The notes beneath the pieces were generated by a model. That model was not told the DNA's origin, made no database searches, and worked only from the letters and a program-made list of their open reading frames with translations. From Saururus chinensis (taxonomy: Eukaryota > Streptophyta > Magnoliopsida > Piperales > Saururaceae): 64,000 nt of DNA. The stretch's first letter is position 1, and every line of letters starts with the position of its first letter. The translations under genes were made by a program, and so were the position numbers. Location of the stretch: NCBI GenBank assembly GCA_035235625.1, contig CP141145.1, positions 2,046,001 to 2,110,000 on the forward strand. The letters are read 5' to 3'. Below are positions 1-10,714 of the stretch, one piece after another.

Positions 1-479
1 TTACTTGTACACTAATCCACAATGTTTAAAGAAAGAGAAAACTTAGAAATATTAAGAGCAATATTAAAACTTTTTAAGCGACCACTTTGGTCACGTTACC
101 ATGAGCACATAAAAAGAAATAAAAAACTTTTATTTCTTCTTCGTTTGGGAAAGATACTAAAAAAATCAACAAATAAAACTAAAAGAAAGAAGATATATTG
201 ATAAACCAAAAGAAAATTATGCAATTCAATAATTCTAAAAAAATCTAAGAACTAAAAAAAAAGGGAATACAACTACCCGAAATGTGTCAAATGGTCTTTT
301 TTAATTCTTTCAGCAATGATATGTCTAAGAGATCTTTTTGGTTGAGCTACTTTAATGATTCTTTTTTACATTACTCTCACTTTCAACAAAAGAAAAAGGA
401 AAAAAAAATAAAAACAAAAAAAAGAGAATTAATAGGGAGAATATTTTGTAATCGGTGTTATCGTCACACTTTGTAATCA
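1..479 (-). other. AT-rich internal leader of a Gypsy element, no gene seen
   Basis: This AT-rich stretch lies next to the LTR at 499-1901 and the primer-binding-like site. On the minus strand it would be the untranslated leader of that element, continuing off the left edge. The longest open frame (282-476) is lysine/phenylalanine-rich low complexity and resembles no family I know. Assignment rests only on position. Confidence 0.4.
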
Positions 480-498
480 TTGACAATGGGGCCAAAAA
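480..498 (-). other. Primer-binding-like site (tRNA-Asp type) of Gypsy element
   Basis: Read on the minus strand, the bases just inside the LTR are GTTTTTGGCCCCATTG, close to the leader of plant Athila/Tat elements, whose primer is tRNA-Asp (consensus TGGCGCCGTTGCC). I count about 12 matches in 18, and most differences fit C-to-T or G-to-A decay. It supports calling 499-1901 a 5' LTR on the minus strand. A chance match is possible. Confidence 0.45.
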
Positions 499-1901
499 CT
501 TATTACACCTAAACTATGAATTAATTAAAAGTAAACAAAGCTTAGAGTTACATTACTTGCAAGTGCACAAGTGGATGTAGTCTTGTAAGGCCGAATTCAT
601 AAGGATTGTCTTTGTGTAATTATCACAATAATTACAAAATAAAAGGAAGAATAAAAATTAAGATAGAAAGAGAGTAGAAGAGTATTTAGGTAATAAAGAG
701 TTAAGAAATAGATAAGATAGAACACGAAGTAATTAAACTTCATTGTAACACTTAATGATGTTCTTCATGTGTCATGTTATCTCGGTTTAAATCGTATGAA
801 GATTCTTTCTCACTAGAAGATATGAACATTAAAAGAAAAAAATAAAGATATGAAATACTTTGGATATATGAAGGATTAAATAAATTGTTTCTTTAAGAGT
901 TCTATGTATCAAAACTACAAAAGATAAAAAATGAAAGCCTTTAAACATCTTATATATTAAGATCACAAAGAAAAAAGAAGAATAACAATATTAAATGAAT
1001 ATCACTTCAGATAACCAATACTTACTTTAAACCATTGATGAAAAATGAATAGAACATTAGATTATTACAAATTACCTCTAGCCTTAGCTAGAGGGCTTAG
1101 AAAGCTATTACAATAGAACTTAAAAATAAATGTTACAAAAGAAGAGAAGAAGAATATGAAAAGAGAGATCGAAAGAGGAGATGATGTTTCTCCCATGTTC
1201 ATCCTTTTTTTTACAGAAGTAGAGGGGGTTGTTTCAATGAGAAAGGTCAAATCATATCCCTTGATTGCTTCTAATTGATTACTTGATTAGTTATTTCTTT
1301 TATAATGATTAGATTTTAAATTAATTAAATAAATTAAATATTTATGTAGCAAATACGTATTATTTAGTCTTCCTATAGTTATCCCTTCAGCTTCATTATC
1401 TTTCCTTATGTCTATCAATCATAACCATTGAAAAACTCCTTAATGTGTTAGTCTCGAGTTGATTGACTAGTTGTCTATTTGTATGTCTGATTTGACCCCA
1501 TTAATATTTATAATTATAATTTTTTTTATAAAATTAAGATTTTAGCTCCAAAAGGTTTCTTTCCAATTCCACCATAATCATGTCAATTCGAATTTGCTAT
1601 AGAAATATATGACAAAAATAATAAAGTTATATCAATTTGTCCATATGGTCGTGTTCAACTACTCTATGCATGTTTCTATCATTAATAGCTCATTCTTGAC
1701 CCTTAAATAGTTTTAGGTAGTTCAACTTCACTTTATCTTCTACTTGGGTCTTGGCAAAGCCTGTTTAGATATGTAAACACAATAGAGGTCTAAGTTACAA
1801 AATCAAAATATAAATATCTTAAATAAGTAATAAATTAATACAAAATAAGATTACAATTAAATATTTAAAAATATTTATTTCAATATTATTTCAATACATC
1901 A
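499..1901 (-). mobile_element. Athila/Tat-like Ty3/Gypsy LTR, copy A
   Basis: This segment aligns over its whole length with the solo LTR at 33483-34911, for example in blocks at 760-1120 and 33720-34090, and the lengths agree (about 1403 and 1429 bp). On the minus strand it begins TGATGTATTG and ends next to the primer-binding-like site, so it is best read as the 5' LTR of an element whose body lies left of the window. Its start lies inside a 99-bp tandem duplication (1833-2031). No clean target duplication is visible. Confidence 0.65.
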
Positions 1902-2031
1902 TCTTTTTAGAGCTTATAAGATAAAAGCCTGAATTAATACAAAATAAGATTACAATTTAAGATTTGAAAATATTTAATTCAATATTATTTTAGTACATTA
2001 TTTTTTTAGCGCTTATAAGATGAAACCCTGA
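1833..2031. repeat. 99-bp tandem duplication spanning an LTR boundary
   Basis: Units at 1833-1931 and 1932-2031 both start AATTAATACAAAATAAGATT and end near GCTTATAAGAT. Each unit contains the LTR terminus plus about 30 bp of flank, so the duplication came after the LTR insertion. The copies differ at several positions. Confidence 0.75.
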
Positions 2032-2649
2032 CTCTGGCTTTTTAAGAGTTTGATGGAGTTGATCGAGCTTCAACTACTGTGTTTCCTGACTGGTTGAGGG
2101 CAAAATACATTGAACATTCTGGTGGGAGTTTGGATGTTTTTATCTTTTTGTGCTTTTGAAAGGATTGGAGAGGTTTTGATTTTTACAATTGTTCTACAGG
2201 TTAATAATGCTGCTATGAATTTTAATCTGGGTCGGAGATTTCTACAGAACATGCTGAGGAGATAAATGCCACAAACCGAATGGTAGAAAGTATGATCCCG
2301 TTGATGAAATCTTTAGTCATCGGTGCGTGAATAGTCAAGATGAGCTCCATACATGGTAGACTGAATGGAAGACACAATGTGAGCGTACACAGGTTCAATT
2401 GAGAAACATCTTGGCATGACAGTTTCCTTTCTGTCCTCTTGGTTCCTTTAAGTTTGGCATATTTATCAGGCAATCTTGTTGTGTTTCTTTTCGGTTTTTT
2501 CTTTTTATATTTTGGTGGAAGAATTAAGTACTTGAAAATTCAAATGGCAGCTATATCTTTTTATGGTATAAGTTTGAAAAGTCAAATGGCTGAAGAAGAA
2601 TATCTCGCTGAAGAAGTAATTGAAGCTATGATAGCTATATTATATTAAT
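2032..2649. other. Unassigned sequence before the kinase relic
   Basis: No recognisable family. A 69-codon plus-strand frame at 2439-2648 has a hydrophobic stretch (FLFGFFFLYF) but no known domain; an 83-codon minus frame overlaps it. I treat both as chance. Confidence 0.3.
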
Positions 2650-2850
2650 TGACAAAACAAAAAGTCATTTGAGTCCACGTCTTCCATTACTGGTCCAAGT
2701 CTCTTCCCTCGGCTTCCTAGTGGTTGCATCACTAATTTTCCACACGGCAACAGAAGAAGTCATCAATACTCCGATAGTAATATCCTCATAATAAAAATAT
2801 CCACGAAAACTCACACAATAATTTTGATTGAATTTAATAAGCTAGCCCCA
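2650..2850 (+). promoter_or_regulatory. Upstream block shared with the 56.6-57.3 kb region
   Basis: The stretch with TCTTCCCTCGGCTTCCTAGT and TTTTCCACACGGC recurs at about 56760-56830 and again at 57080-57150. Here it lies some 300 bp before the receptor-kinase relic, so it is probably upstream or promoter sequence of this gene family. No experimental promoter evidence; the role is inferred from position. Confidence 0.5.
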
Positions 2851-3080
2851 CACAAAGTTCACATCGGCACACTTATATAGACTAATCAAAACTCTACGTA
2901 TTTTTTGTATTAGTTTTTGTTTCAAAATTATCATTTTCCTTTTTTAGTTTTTATGTATTTTTTTTGGTGCTACAACAAAGATAGTTCCTAGCGCTAAGGA
3001 AGAAAAGAAAATATAAGATTGGCAAAGAAACAGCGTCATTCAAGCAACAACTCGTTACTCCTCCGCCCCAAGAAGAGGCC

Positions 3081-4989
3081 ATACGGTTCTCCTCAGTTTT
3101 TCTGCTCCTCTTTCTATGTTGCTCTACTTGGGAACAAGGCACTTTTGTTTCCTCCTGTGGAGACCTCCGAAACATAAGCCAACCTTTTTACCTTAAAGGT
3201 GATCCTGTCGCCAATCTTGATCCAGAGCATTATTATGGTGAGCTCACTTGTGATGGCACTTGTGATGTTGCAATCAGACATTCGCAACATTAGAAACGGA
3301 GTTCGGAATTAACGCCACCTTGCTCGTCAAATCAATAGAGTACGAGAATGATACCATCCACCTTGTCGATCCGGGCCTCAAAAGTGATAATTGCACTTGT
3401 CTACCTCTCAATAGACTGTCAATGGAAAGAAGAATCTTTTGGCCGTTTTCTTTTAGATATGATTGGCTGTATGTTGTTGTAATTGTCAAATGCCATTCTA
3501 TGGTCACAGACCCTTCATATATAGGAACTTTTCCTTGCCTCAACAGCTCTTACGGATACTACCTGTATGTGATCATCCAGGGTTCTTTTTTTAATCTCCA
3601 TGACAATTGCAGTGTTCTAGCTTCCACCCTTGCACCTATTGAAAGAGGAGATGTCAATCTTACTTATGTTGAGATCCACAAGAGGATGATTATGGGCTTT
3701 GAACTTTTTTATTATACTCATACATCGCTTGACTTTCGTTCTCCTTGTGAAAGGCGCTTCGAATGGCCTCAATGTGAGTGTTCAGAATTTTGTATGGACC
3801 TTTTTATGTTAACATTATTTTTCAACATATAATTAAAAAGCACTTTCAGATGCAAATCATGCTTTTAATTATCTTCAAAACAATTTAATGCAAATTATCA
3901 ATGTTATATATAATTAATTCGCTCATACAATTTGCAGGTTTTTTTAAAGCAGCATGGGAAGAAATTGAAGGTAATTCTTAGGCAGCATGTTTAATTCTTC
4001 TTTGTAATTTCTCTCATATTTTATTGCTGCTTACAATCATCTAATGACGTTGCAGTTTTTTTATCAAAAAGCCTTCCAATAGGTAAGAAATTCTCTCTGA
4101 AACTTCTTTTGCTTTGATCTATTGATCAATATATCTAACCGCTTTTTATATAATCTTTTGATGCGAGAAGAACGCATATTGATAGCCAGATCATCTTTTG
4201 GAGTGTTTTGTCTGTCTCTTATTGTGATATACAAATTACTGAGGAGGCATTTGTCAATGGATGACTCAATTGAGGAATTCCTTTGTGAATACAAGAATAA
4301 CATCCCAAAGAGGTACTCTTATTGGCAAATTTTGAAGATGACCAACAACTTCAAAGAGAAACTAGGGAAGGGAGGTTTTGGCTCTGTGTTCAAAGGGAAA
4401 CTTCCAAATGGTTATCTAGTCGCAGTTAAGATGCTGTCCAAGGGCAATGGGAAGGACTTTATCAATGAAGTGGCCACTATTGGAAGAATTCACCATACAA
4501 ATGTGGTGCAGCTGATTGGTTTCTACTCCATGGGAACGAAAAGGGCTCTTATCTACCAATACATGTCAAACGGTTCTTTGGACAAGTACATATTCTCTAG
4601 AGAAGATGGCCACTCCTTGAGTTGGGACGTACTATACCAGATTGCACTAGGCATTGCTCATGGGATTGAGTATTTGCATCGAGGTTGCAATATGTAGGAA
4701 TCACTTTGGATGCCACGAAGAGGAAGTAGGAATCATTTTGGATGCCACGGAAGATGAAATACAAATTGCCAAGAAGCTACTTATAGTAGGACTGTGGTGC
4801 ATTCAAATGAAGCCTATTGATCGGCCCTCCATGACCAAAGCTATAGAAATGCTAGAAGGAAGTGTGCACCTTCTGCAAATGTCACCAAAGCCTTTCTTAT
4901 CATCTCCTGAACGGGCCCCACTTGATGATTGGAGCATCAGCATAGAATCATCTTCATCTTCAGTCATTCATCACTTAAATTCAGACTGA
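3081..4989 (+). pseudogene. LRK10L-type receptor-like kinase, kinase core deleted
   Basis: Relic of a membrane receptor kinase of the LEAF RUST 10 disease-resistance-like family. Exon 1 (about 3081-3773) gives a hydrophobic signal peptide, then SCGDLRNISQPFYLKGDP and IHLVDPGLKS, hallmarks of the cysteine-rich GUB_WAK ectodomain. Two tiny exons (3938-3970, 4056-4082) and a kinase exon from 4168 join in frame at canonical GT/AG sites. A membrane segment lies near [14 protein letters not shown], followed by the glycine loop [11 protein letters not shown] and VAVKML lysine. After [11 protein letters not shown] (about 4690) the catalytic loop, DFG and APE segments are missing; sequence resumes in another frame with LLIVGLWCIQMKPIDRPSM and runs to a stop at 4987. 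Other damage: ATA at 3081 where the start ATG would fit, a frameshift near 3285, and a stop at 3291. It cannot encode an active kinase. Confidence 0.9.
4693..4757 (+). repeat. 32-bp tandem duplication at the kinase deletion point
   Basis: TAGGAATCACTTTGGATGCC and TAGGAATCATTTTGGATGCC sit side by side exactly where the kinase loses its core. The duplicated block brackets the deletion breakpoint and suggests imperfect end joining. The inference about mechanism is mine. Confidence 0.7.
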
Positions 4990-5023
4990 GAGTTTTGTCA
5001 TTTAACTTTTTGCCCTACTTGAT

Positions 5024-5700
5024 GATTACAACAAAAATAACTTTTTGCAACAAATTTGTTTGCAACATAAATACTTTTGTTGCTAATAGTGAGCGTGTGC
5101 AACAAATATTTTAAAATGTTGCAATTACTATACAATTTTGAAAATTGTAAGGTTTTTTACAACAAATTGTTTCTTTTGTCGCTAAAAGGTGGACCTTTTG
5201 GGATAAACTTATTGCAACAAAGACACTTATGTCGCTTCTAGTGATCTTTTGTCATGATTGTTGATATTTGTCGCAATAGAGCTTATGTGCTTGCAAAGTG
5301 ATAGTTCTTTTTGAGGCAAAACAAATGTGATGTTGCAAATTGGTATATCGTTTGCAACAATACATTATATGTGTCGCAAAAATAATTTACTTTTTGCAAT
5401 AAATCGTTTTGTGTTGCAACAAATTGAATGTTTTTGCAACATAATATGAGTGTTGTGGCATTAGATTTTAATAAATATTTATGTATACATTTTTAAATCG
5501 AAATTTGGAAGTCATTTGCAACAACATGTCTTAATCATGGCAAAAAATATATACATATATATTTTATGATAATAATCAAAATTATTGAAAGGGTATTTGC
5601 AATAAATAAATTGTGGTGTGGCAAAAAGTTCTTAATCGAAGATATTTAGTGACAAAATGCTAAATTGTGACAAATAGTTTTTACTAAAATAATGTGATAA
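5024..5700. repeat. CACTA 5' subterminal repeat array
   Basis: At least a dozen dispersed copies of TTGCAACAAA, TTTGTTGCAA or TTTTGTCGC-like words in both orientations. The phrase AAGGTTTTTTACAACAAATT at about 5150 recurs as AAGGTTTTTTACAATAAATT near 25060, tying the two ends together. In known CACTA elements such arrays bind the TNPA-type protein; that role here is inferred. Confidence 0.6.
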
Positions 5701-7941
5701 TGAAAAAAGAATAATTTAAAAAAAATGAGATGAGCTTTAGAATATAATAAATAATATAATATTTACAATACATTTCTCAAAAAGTGTAAAAAAAGTGTTA
5801 TTTGCGAGAATTGTAAGTTGGAGTAAAAGAGTCACTATTTGTAATATTTTTATATAATTTAAAAAAAAAATTATTTATTAATTATTTAAATATTAATTAA
5901 ATAATATTATATTATAAATAAAGACAAATAAAAAATTAAAAGTAATATTATAAAATCAAAAGGAATAATATTGAAAATATAATATTTATAAATTTTGCAA
6001 ATTCAGTGTGAGTCAAGTAACATGAAATCCCAACACTATCTAAATAAATTGTAAACATAAATATGATCCATTTTGGTCGATTGTGTCATGGCTGGATTGC
6101 ATATATATTTGATACAAATGGCATCCTTGACCTTGAATAAAGTATATAGTTAGATAAAAAACAATCAATATGCTCGAGCATGAACCCATTTGGACAATGC
6201 ACTATTATTAAACTCATACATAATTATATTCAGTTAAAATATAAAACTTTTTTAAAATTTTATAAAAAATATGTGTAAAAATAATTAAAATTTTAAATCG
6301 GTAAATGGTCCATATTAAAATAGCAAAAAAGATTGAGAAAAAGTTTGTTATATATTAATAGCTTCATTATGTTAAATTTAAGTGAATAGATACTTAAAAG
6401 AAGTGGTAGTTACGGGTAAGGGTGCTAATGAGCTAAGTCAAACTGATCAGCTTTAGGGTTTTTTTACTTAAACTTGATTTCTCAAAAATTAACTCATTCT
6501 CGATCGAAAACTTACACACTCGGCTTGGCTCAATTTGTCAAGGAACGTGAAATTTGACTTAAACTTGAGATCAAAATATAGTACAAGAGTTGAACTTTAC
6601 ATTTGAAATAGGATCGAATCCCATTTACAGCCCAAATACATTTTTTTATAAAAGATTATTTTAATTTAGAGAATCACACCAACATAAAAAAATAATATAT
6701 AAAAATATATGGGTTTCACTTTTTAGGAAAAACTACTATTTTCTAAAGGTAGCTATTAATATAGAATAGAAAGAATAACATGTAAGATAATTCCATGTTT
6801 TCATGATGTGCACAAAAAAATAGTTAATTTCATGGCATATTATATTATTTAATGTTATGTTTATTATATAAATTTTAATATATGGAATTTTTACCTAAAA
6901 AATGTTTATAAGAACCTCATGCATATTTGAGCACAAGCATCAATTACATCTAAGCCACACAATTTTAATTGTAAAATCTGTGTTACTCACGAGAGACACA
7001 CGATTATATCTGCTAACCTCCCTCGTGATACCCACAAAGTTGGCTCATCGACCGCTTTCTAGGCTGATCTAAACCATCAAAATGCAGGTTCTACATGGCC
7101 CATAGGCATGGAAGGTAGTATATATACATATGATGGTAGTAATGATTATAAATACAGGTAAGCGTTGATGTTATGCTTGGTACACGCTGAAACAGTCGTA
7201 ATGCCTTTGATACACATAAAAAAATATTATGAATAATAATATATCATTATAATATATTTTAAAAAATTAAAATACATTTAAATAATGTATGATATATACA
7301 TATAAAAAGAATTTAAATTTATATTAATAATGTATGATATAAACATATATAATATGTTTTTCTTATGTTATTATATTATATAATATAATTTATGTTGAAA
7401 CTAGACATTGATATTATATTTTAGAGTTCTATTTATATGAGCCTGTGCTCACAAGCGCTTGTGTGAGACTAGATATTGTGCATTTTCGAATTTCGATACG
7501 ATGACATGCATAACTCATGGCCAGATTAGTTTTTTCCTTGTGCCATTGATATGACGATTATGACTTTCGGGCTCATGTAGATAAGCATGAGCTTAGGCTC
7601 ATAAAACTTTTTTCTAAATAATTATTTTAATTTAAAAGAATATATTTATATTAAAAAAATTTAAATATTTTTTATAATATTTTATTAAAATGGCTAGGGA
7701 TAGCTAGGGTTGAGTATATTACCGACCATGGGTTAAAAAATGTGGACCGAATTGCTGATTTAGCTTGTGTTTGTGGGATGGGCATCGATTGTTGTTTTTA
7801 TAAAAAAGTAATTACCTGCCCACATACTTAAACAACTATTTTCCTTGCTTGCCAATTTCATATGCCTAGCATAGGCTAAAACTTATTGTATGTTGTAGAT
7901 AGCAAAACCCGGACCGACCCATTAATTTGGGCCTATACTAA
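5701..7941. other. AT-rich spacer, no gene seen
   Basis: Long AT-rich sequence without an open frame of note on either strand. I see no coding similarity, tRNA-like structure or repeat boundary. It lies between the 5' repeat array and the GC-rich leader of the proposed CACTA element. Confidence 0.4.
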
Positions 7942-8083
7942 GTGGGCCCAAATTAATATTTATTAAAAAAACTACCAAATGTTAATAATCAACCAAAAAA
8001 GAAATTACTTGTGGGCCCAAATTAATATTTATTAAAAAAAGAAACTACCAAATATTAATAATCAACTAAAAAAGAAATTACCA
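7942..8083. repeat. About 70-bp tandem repeat, two copies
   Basis: Units at 7942-8010 and 8011-8083 both start GTGGGCCCAAATTAATATTT and differ by a few substitutions and a small indel. No known function. Confidence 0.85.
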
Positions 8084-8109
8084 AATCGAACCGTACTTCC
8101 CTTTCCCGC

Positions 8110-8470
8110 CAATCATCCACTCTGCCCGCTGCTTGTTTCCAGGAAGATCATCAATGAGCCCCCTCATCCGCGCGCCTTCATCTGCTCCCCGAGTGAAATC
8201 CCGTTTGCCCTCATCCGTGCGGCTTCCTCTGCTCCTAAACCATTATTCAGACGGAGTGAGGTCCCGTTTGCCCTCATCTGCGCGTATTACTGCCTCTACT
8301 CTTAACCTCTGCTGCAAGAAACCCGTTTGCCCTCATCAGCCTTCGTCCCTCTGCTGCTAACCTCCGCTGCTAGCAACCCGGTTGCCTTCACCCGCCTTCG
8401 TGCCTGCTCCTATCCTCCGCTGCAATTGATTTAGGACAATCACTATTTCTTTTGTCAACTTCCAGTAAGT
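8110..8470 (+). repeat. GC-rich degenerate minisatellite, possible CACTA promoter or leader
   Basis: Four diverged units of about 55-65 bp share CCCGTTTGCCCTCATC. The block is much richer in C and G than its surroundings and ends at TTCCAGTAAGTATT, which resembles a splice donor. GC-rich repeats followed by a long first intron precede the transposase in many CACTA elements, so this could be the promoter and non-coding first exon of the gene at 16620. The open frame at 8133-8360 is a repeat by-product. Confidence 0.4.
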
Positions 8471-8616
8471 ATTGTTGTTTTTCCTATTCTTCTTATAAGG
8501 AAAACGTTGTTATCTTTGTTATGTGATGTTACTGGCGCGTCTCTCATTGACGGTTGCCTATCAAAGTATGACGGATGCTGTTTGTGTATCAAAATTCTTT
8601 AAGATATCTATTTTTC

Positions 8617-8690
8617 ACTTCAAAATATCTATTTACTATGTGCTATAGTAAGTAATGAAAGTCTTAAATGAATTACGACGGTGGTTTGTT
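8617..8690. repeat. Direct repeat, left copy (partner 9628-9700)
   Basis: CAAAATATCTATTTACTATG and the following 50 bases recur about 1010 bp downstream with few changes. The two copies bracket the annexin exon and the exon-like segment, so they may mark the insertion or duplication that brought those in. Confidence 0.8.
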
Positions 8691-8962
8691 TATGTTCTTG
8701 GTAATTTGTCATTGGATTGCCCTTGCTTTTACTGGGTCGTGTTTTATATATATAACAGAATTGCCGTTTCTTTTTATAATTGTGTGTAAGATTAGATAAA
8801 TGCTCATGATTAGGATAAATATGTCTTTCTCAATGTCTCGATGTTAATTGAAGGTTCAACTCTTCCTCTTTCCAAGTTTCTTTACTATCTATTGTGCCCA
8901 CCATCAACAAGACAAAAGACAGAATGATAACAAACCAAACAGATGGAATTGTAAAATAGTAC

Positions 8963-9178
8963 CTTTTTCAGTGAGTTACCATATGTATGTTGGTAGGAGA
9001 CAGAGACAGCAGCCATATGTGCTCTGCTTCTGGTACTGAAGAGTCTGATAAACGTATTTTCATCTGTACCCAATATTTTCTCTCCAGCCTTAAACAGATC
9101 TTTTGCATCCTTTTCTACCATCATTTGGTCAACCTCTGGGCCTTCATAACGTGGAGTGCTTACATAACAAAGAAGCAC
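8963..9178 (-). pseudogene. Annexin exon fragment (captured)
   Basis: A single 216-bp open exon encodes about 72 residues matching the middle of a plant annexin (calcium-dependent membrane-binding protein): [13 protein letters not shown], then [20 protein letters not shown] and [16 protein letters not shown], the helix pattern with the GTDE loop of an annexin repeat. It has an AG acceptor before 9178 and a GT donor at 8962-8961, and no stop. I could not find neighbouring annexin exons, so it is a one-exon fragment antisense to the CACTA transposase, most simply host sequence captured by that element. A whole annexin gene is about 300 residues. Confidence 0.85.
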
Positions 9179-9425
9179 CTGAAGAAAAGAGAAGATTTAC
9201 GTAGTTTTAAATCAATTTATCTGTTAGTGTGACCATAAACAAGTAGGAGGATCACAGTCAACATATTACACACACTGAAGATTTATTCGGAGTAAAAAAC
9301 ATTCAATAAAAGGTTAACAATAAATGCCTTATCCAAACACGTGAGGGTTATACAGTCCTGATCATTTTTATCTGCACTATTGCCATTTTATGCTGGCTGC
9401 AACTTGATTCAAGCGTTCCCTCTAC

Positions 9426-9561
9426 CTGAGCATGCCAGGAGGGAAATATGGGATTTTATATTGAATCCTATAAACACTATTCTGGTCGACAGCAAGAAAT
9501 GGAATTTCTTGATCTTTCATAGTAATATGCCATGTTTCGTCAATGGCCAAGCCAAATGCAT
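9426..9561 (-). pseudogene. Unrecognised exon-like open segment
   Basis: Minus-strand open segment of about 45 codons reads AFGLAIDETWHITMKDQEIP then FLAVDQNSVYRIQ and IPYFPPGMLR, followed by a good donor (CAG/GTAGAG at 9425). It looks like real protein sequence, not noise, but I do not recognise the family. It lies on the same strand as the annexin exon 250 bp away and may be another captured exon. The plus-strand frame here is its shadow. Confidence 0.35.
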
Positions 9562-9627
9562 AAGGTAGATCTAAAAGTCAAAATTCCAAAATTCATTATA
9601 TAGATTAATTTTCTCATTTTCTTCTCA

Positions 9628-9700
9628 TTTCAAAATATCTATTTACTATGTGCTATAGCAAGTAATGAAAGTCTTAAATGGATTACGACAGGGGTTTGTC
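9628..9700. repeat. Direct repeat, right copy (partner 8617-8690)
   Basis: Second copy of the block starting CAAAATATCTATTTACTATG, lying about 125 bp before the Copia 5' LTR. The sequence between it and 9824 shows nothing else recognisable. Confidence 0.8.
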
Positions 9701-9824
9701 TGTTTACAGCTGGAAAGTATTGCCCATGTTTAGTATACTATGTGGCTAGATATGTGCATCATGCTTCATGTCTTTGTTTGAATATTGAAAATAGTGTCTA
9801 TACTAATAAAACGAATTTCAGGTC

Positions 9825-10015
9825 TATTAAAGGAACCAAATCCTTACCCTATCACATTTTTTTCTTTTTTCATTCATATTGTGATTCTATGTAATATTCT
9901 CATAATCTATTGTAATATTTTTAAGGGATTGACCCTAGATTTATCTCCAAGGGTCTTCCCTATAAAAGCCTATAAAAACACCATTATTATTTTATTAAAA
10001 CTCTCTTCCTCTTCA
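9825..10015 (+). repeat. Copia 1 5' LTR
   Basis: Begins TATTAAAGGAACC and ends CTTCCTCTTCA. It contains CCCTATAAAAGCC near 9959, a convincing TATA box. The partner is 14971-15161. Confidence 0.9.
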
Positions 10016-10030
10016 TGGCATCGAGAGTTA
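10016..10030 (+). other. Copia 1 primer-binding site
   Basis: TGGCATCGAGAGTTAG directly follows the 5' LTR and resembles TGGTATCAGAGC, the complement of initiator Met-tRNA used by plant Copia elements. Confidence 0.65.
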
Positions 10031-10714
10031 GTGGCTAAAGTCCTTCCTCTTCTCAACATACTGTGTGGCCACTTTTGTCCCACGAGTCACTCTCTGTCCC
10101 TCCTCGAACCATTCCTCTCCCTGTTATTCCCATCACTTCCTCTCAGTTTCCACTATACTTTCTAACCCTCCCACCTGCAGTCTCAAGCCCAACGCGTCAT
10201 CACTGGTCTCTCTTCCCGTCACTGTTCACTTTTCCCATCAACCCCTATCTCTCTCCCCTGCAACCTCGATCCCACCACCCGGCATCCTCACTGTTCATCC
10301 TCCCCATTTCACAGAGCTCTCCTCCTCCCTACTCGCAGCCGCTCAACCAGCTGCCGGCCACCGCCCCCTGCTCAGTCCCGTCGTTCTCTAGTTCATGGTT
10401 TCCCATCTCTGATCCCTCTCTATCCCCTGCCCCTCACCACCAGTAACTCCCTCCGGTCGGTTTCCCGTCACTCTCTTCTTCATCTCCAGCCAGTCGCTCC
10501 CATCATCTCACATCCCGCCGCGTTCTTCCCCTCCCTCCAGCCAGTCGCCTCCTCTCCTTCAATCTCTCTGCCCTTCTGCGCTCAGTCTCCTCCTCCCTGG
10601 TCCATCCCCTTCCCCCTATGATCAACTCCCTATCTCTCCGGTCAAAAGCCAACGTTTCTCTTCCCCTCTCTCTGGCCAAGATCGAACCTTTCTCCGTTCG
10701 TCCCCTCACTCCCC

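Noticed and set aside
3320..3832. 170-codon frame as a complete small gene
   Set aside because: It is the second part of kinase exon 1 read past the donor at 3774 into the intron; there is no ATG at its start.
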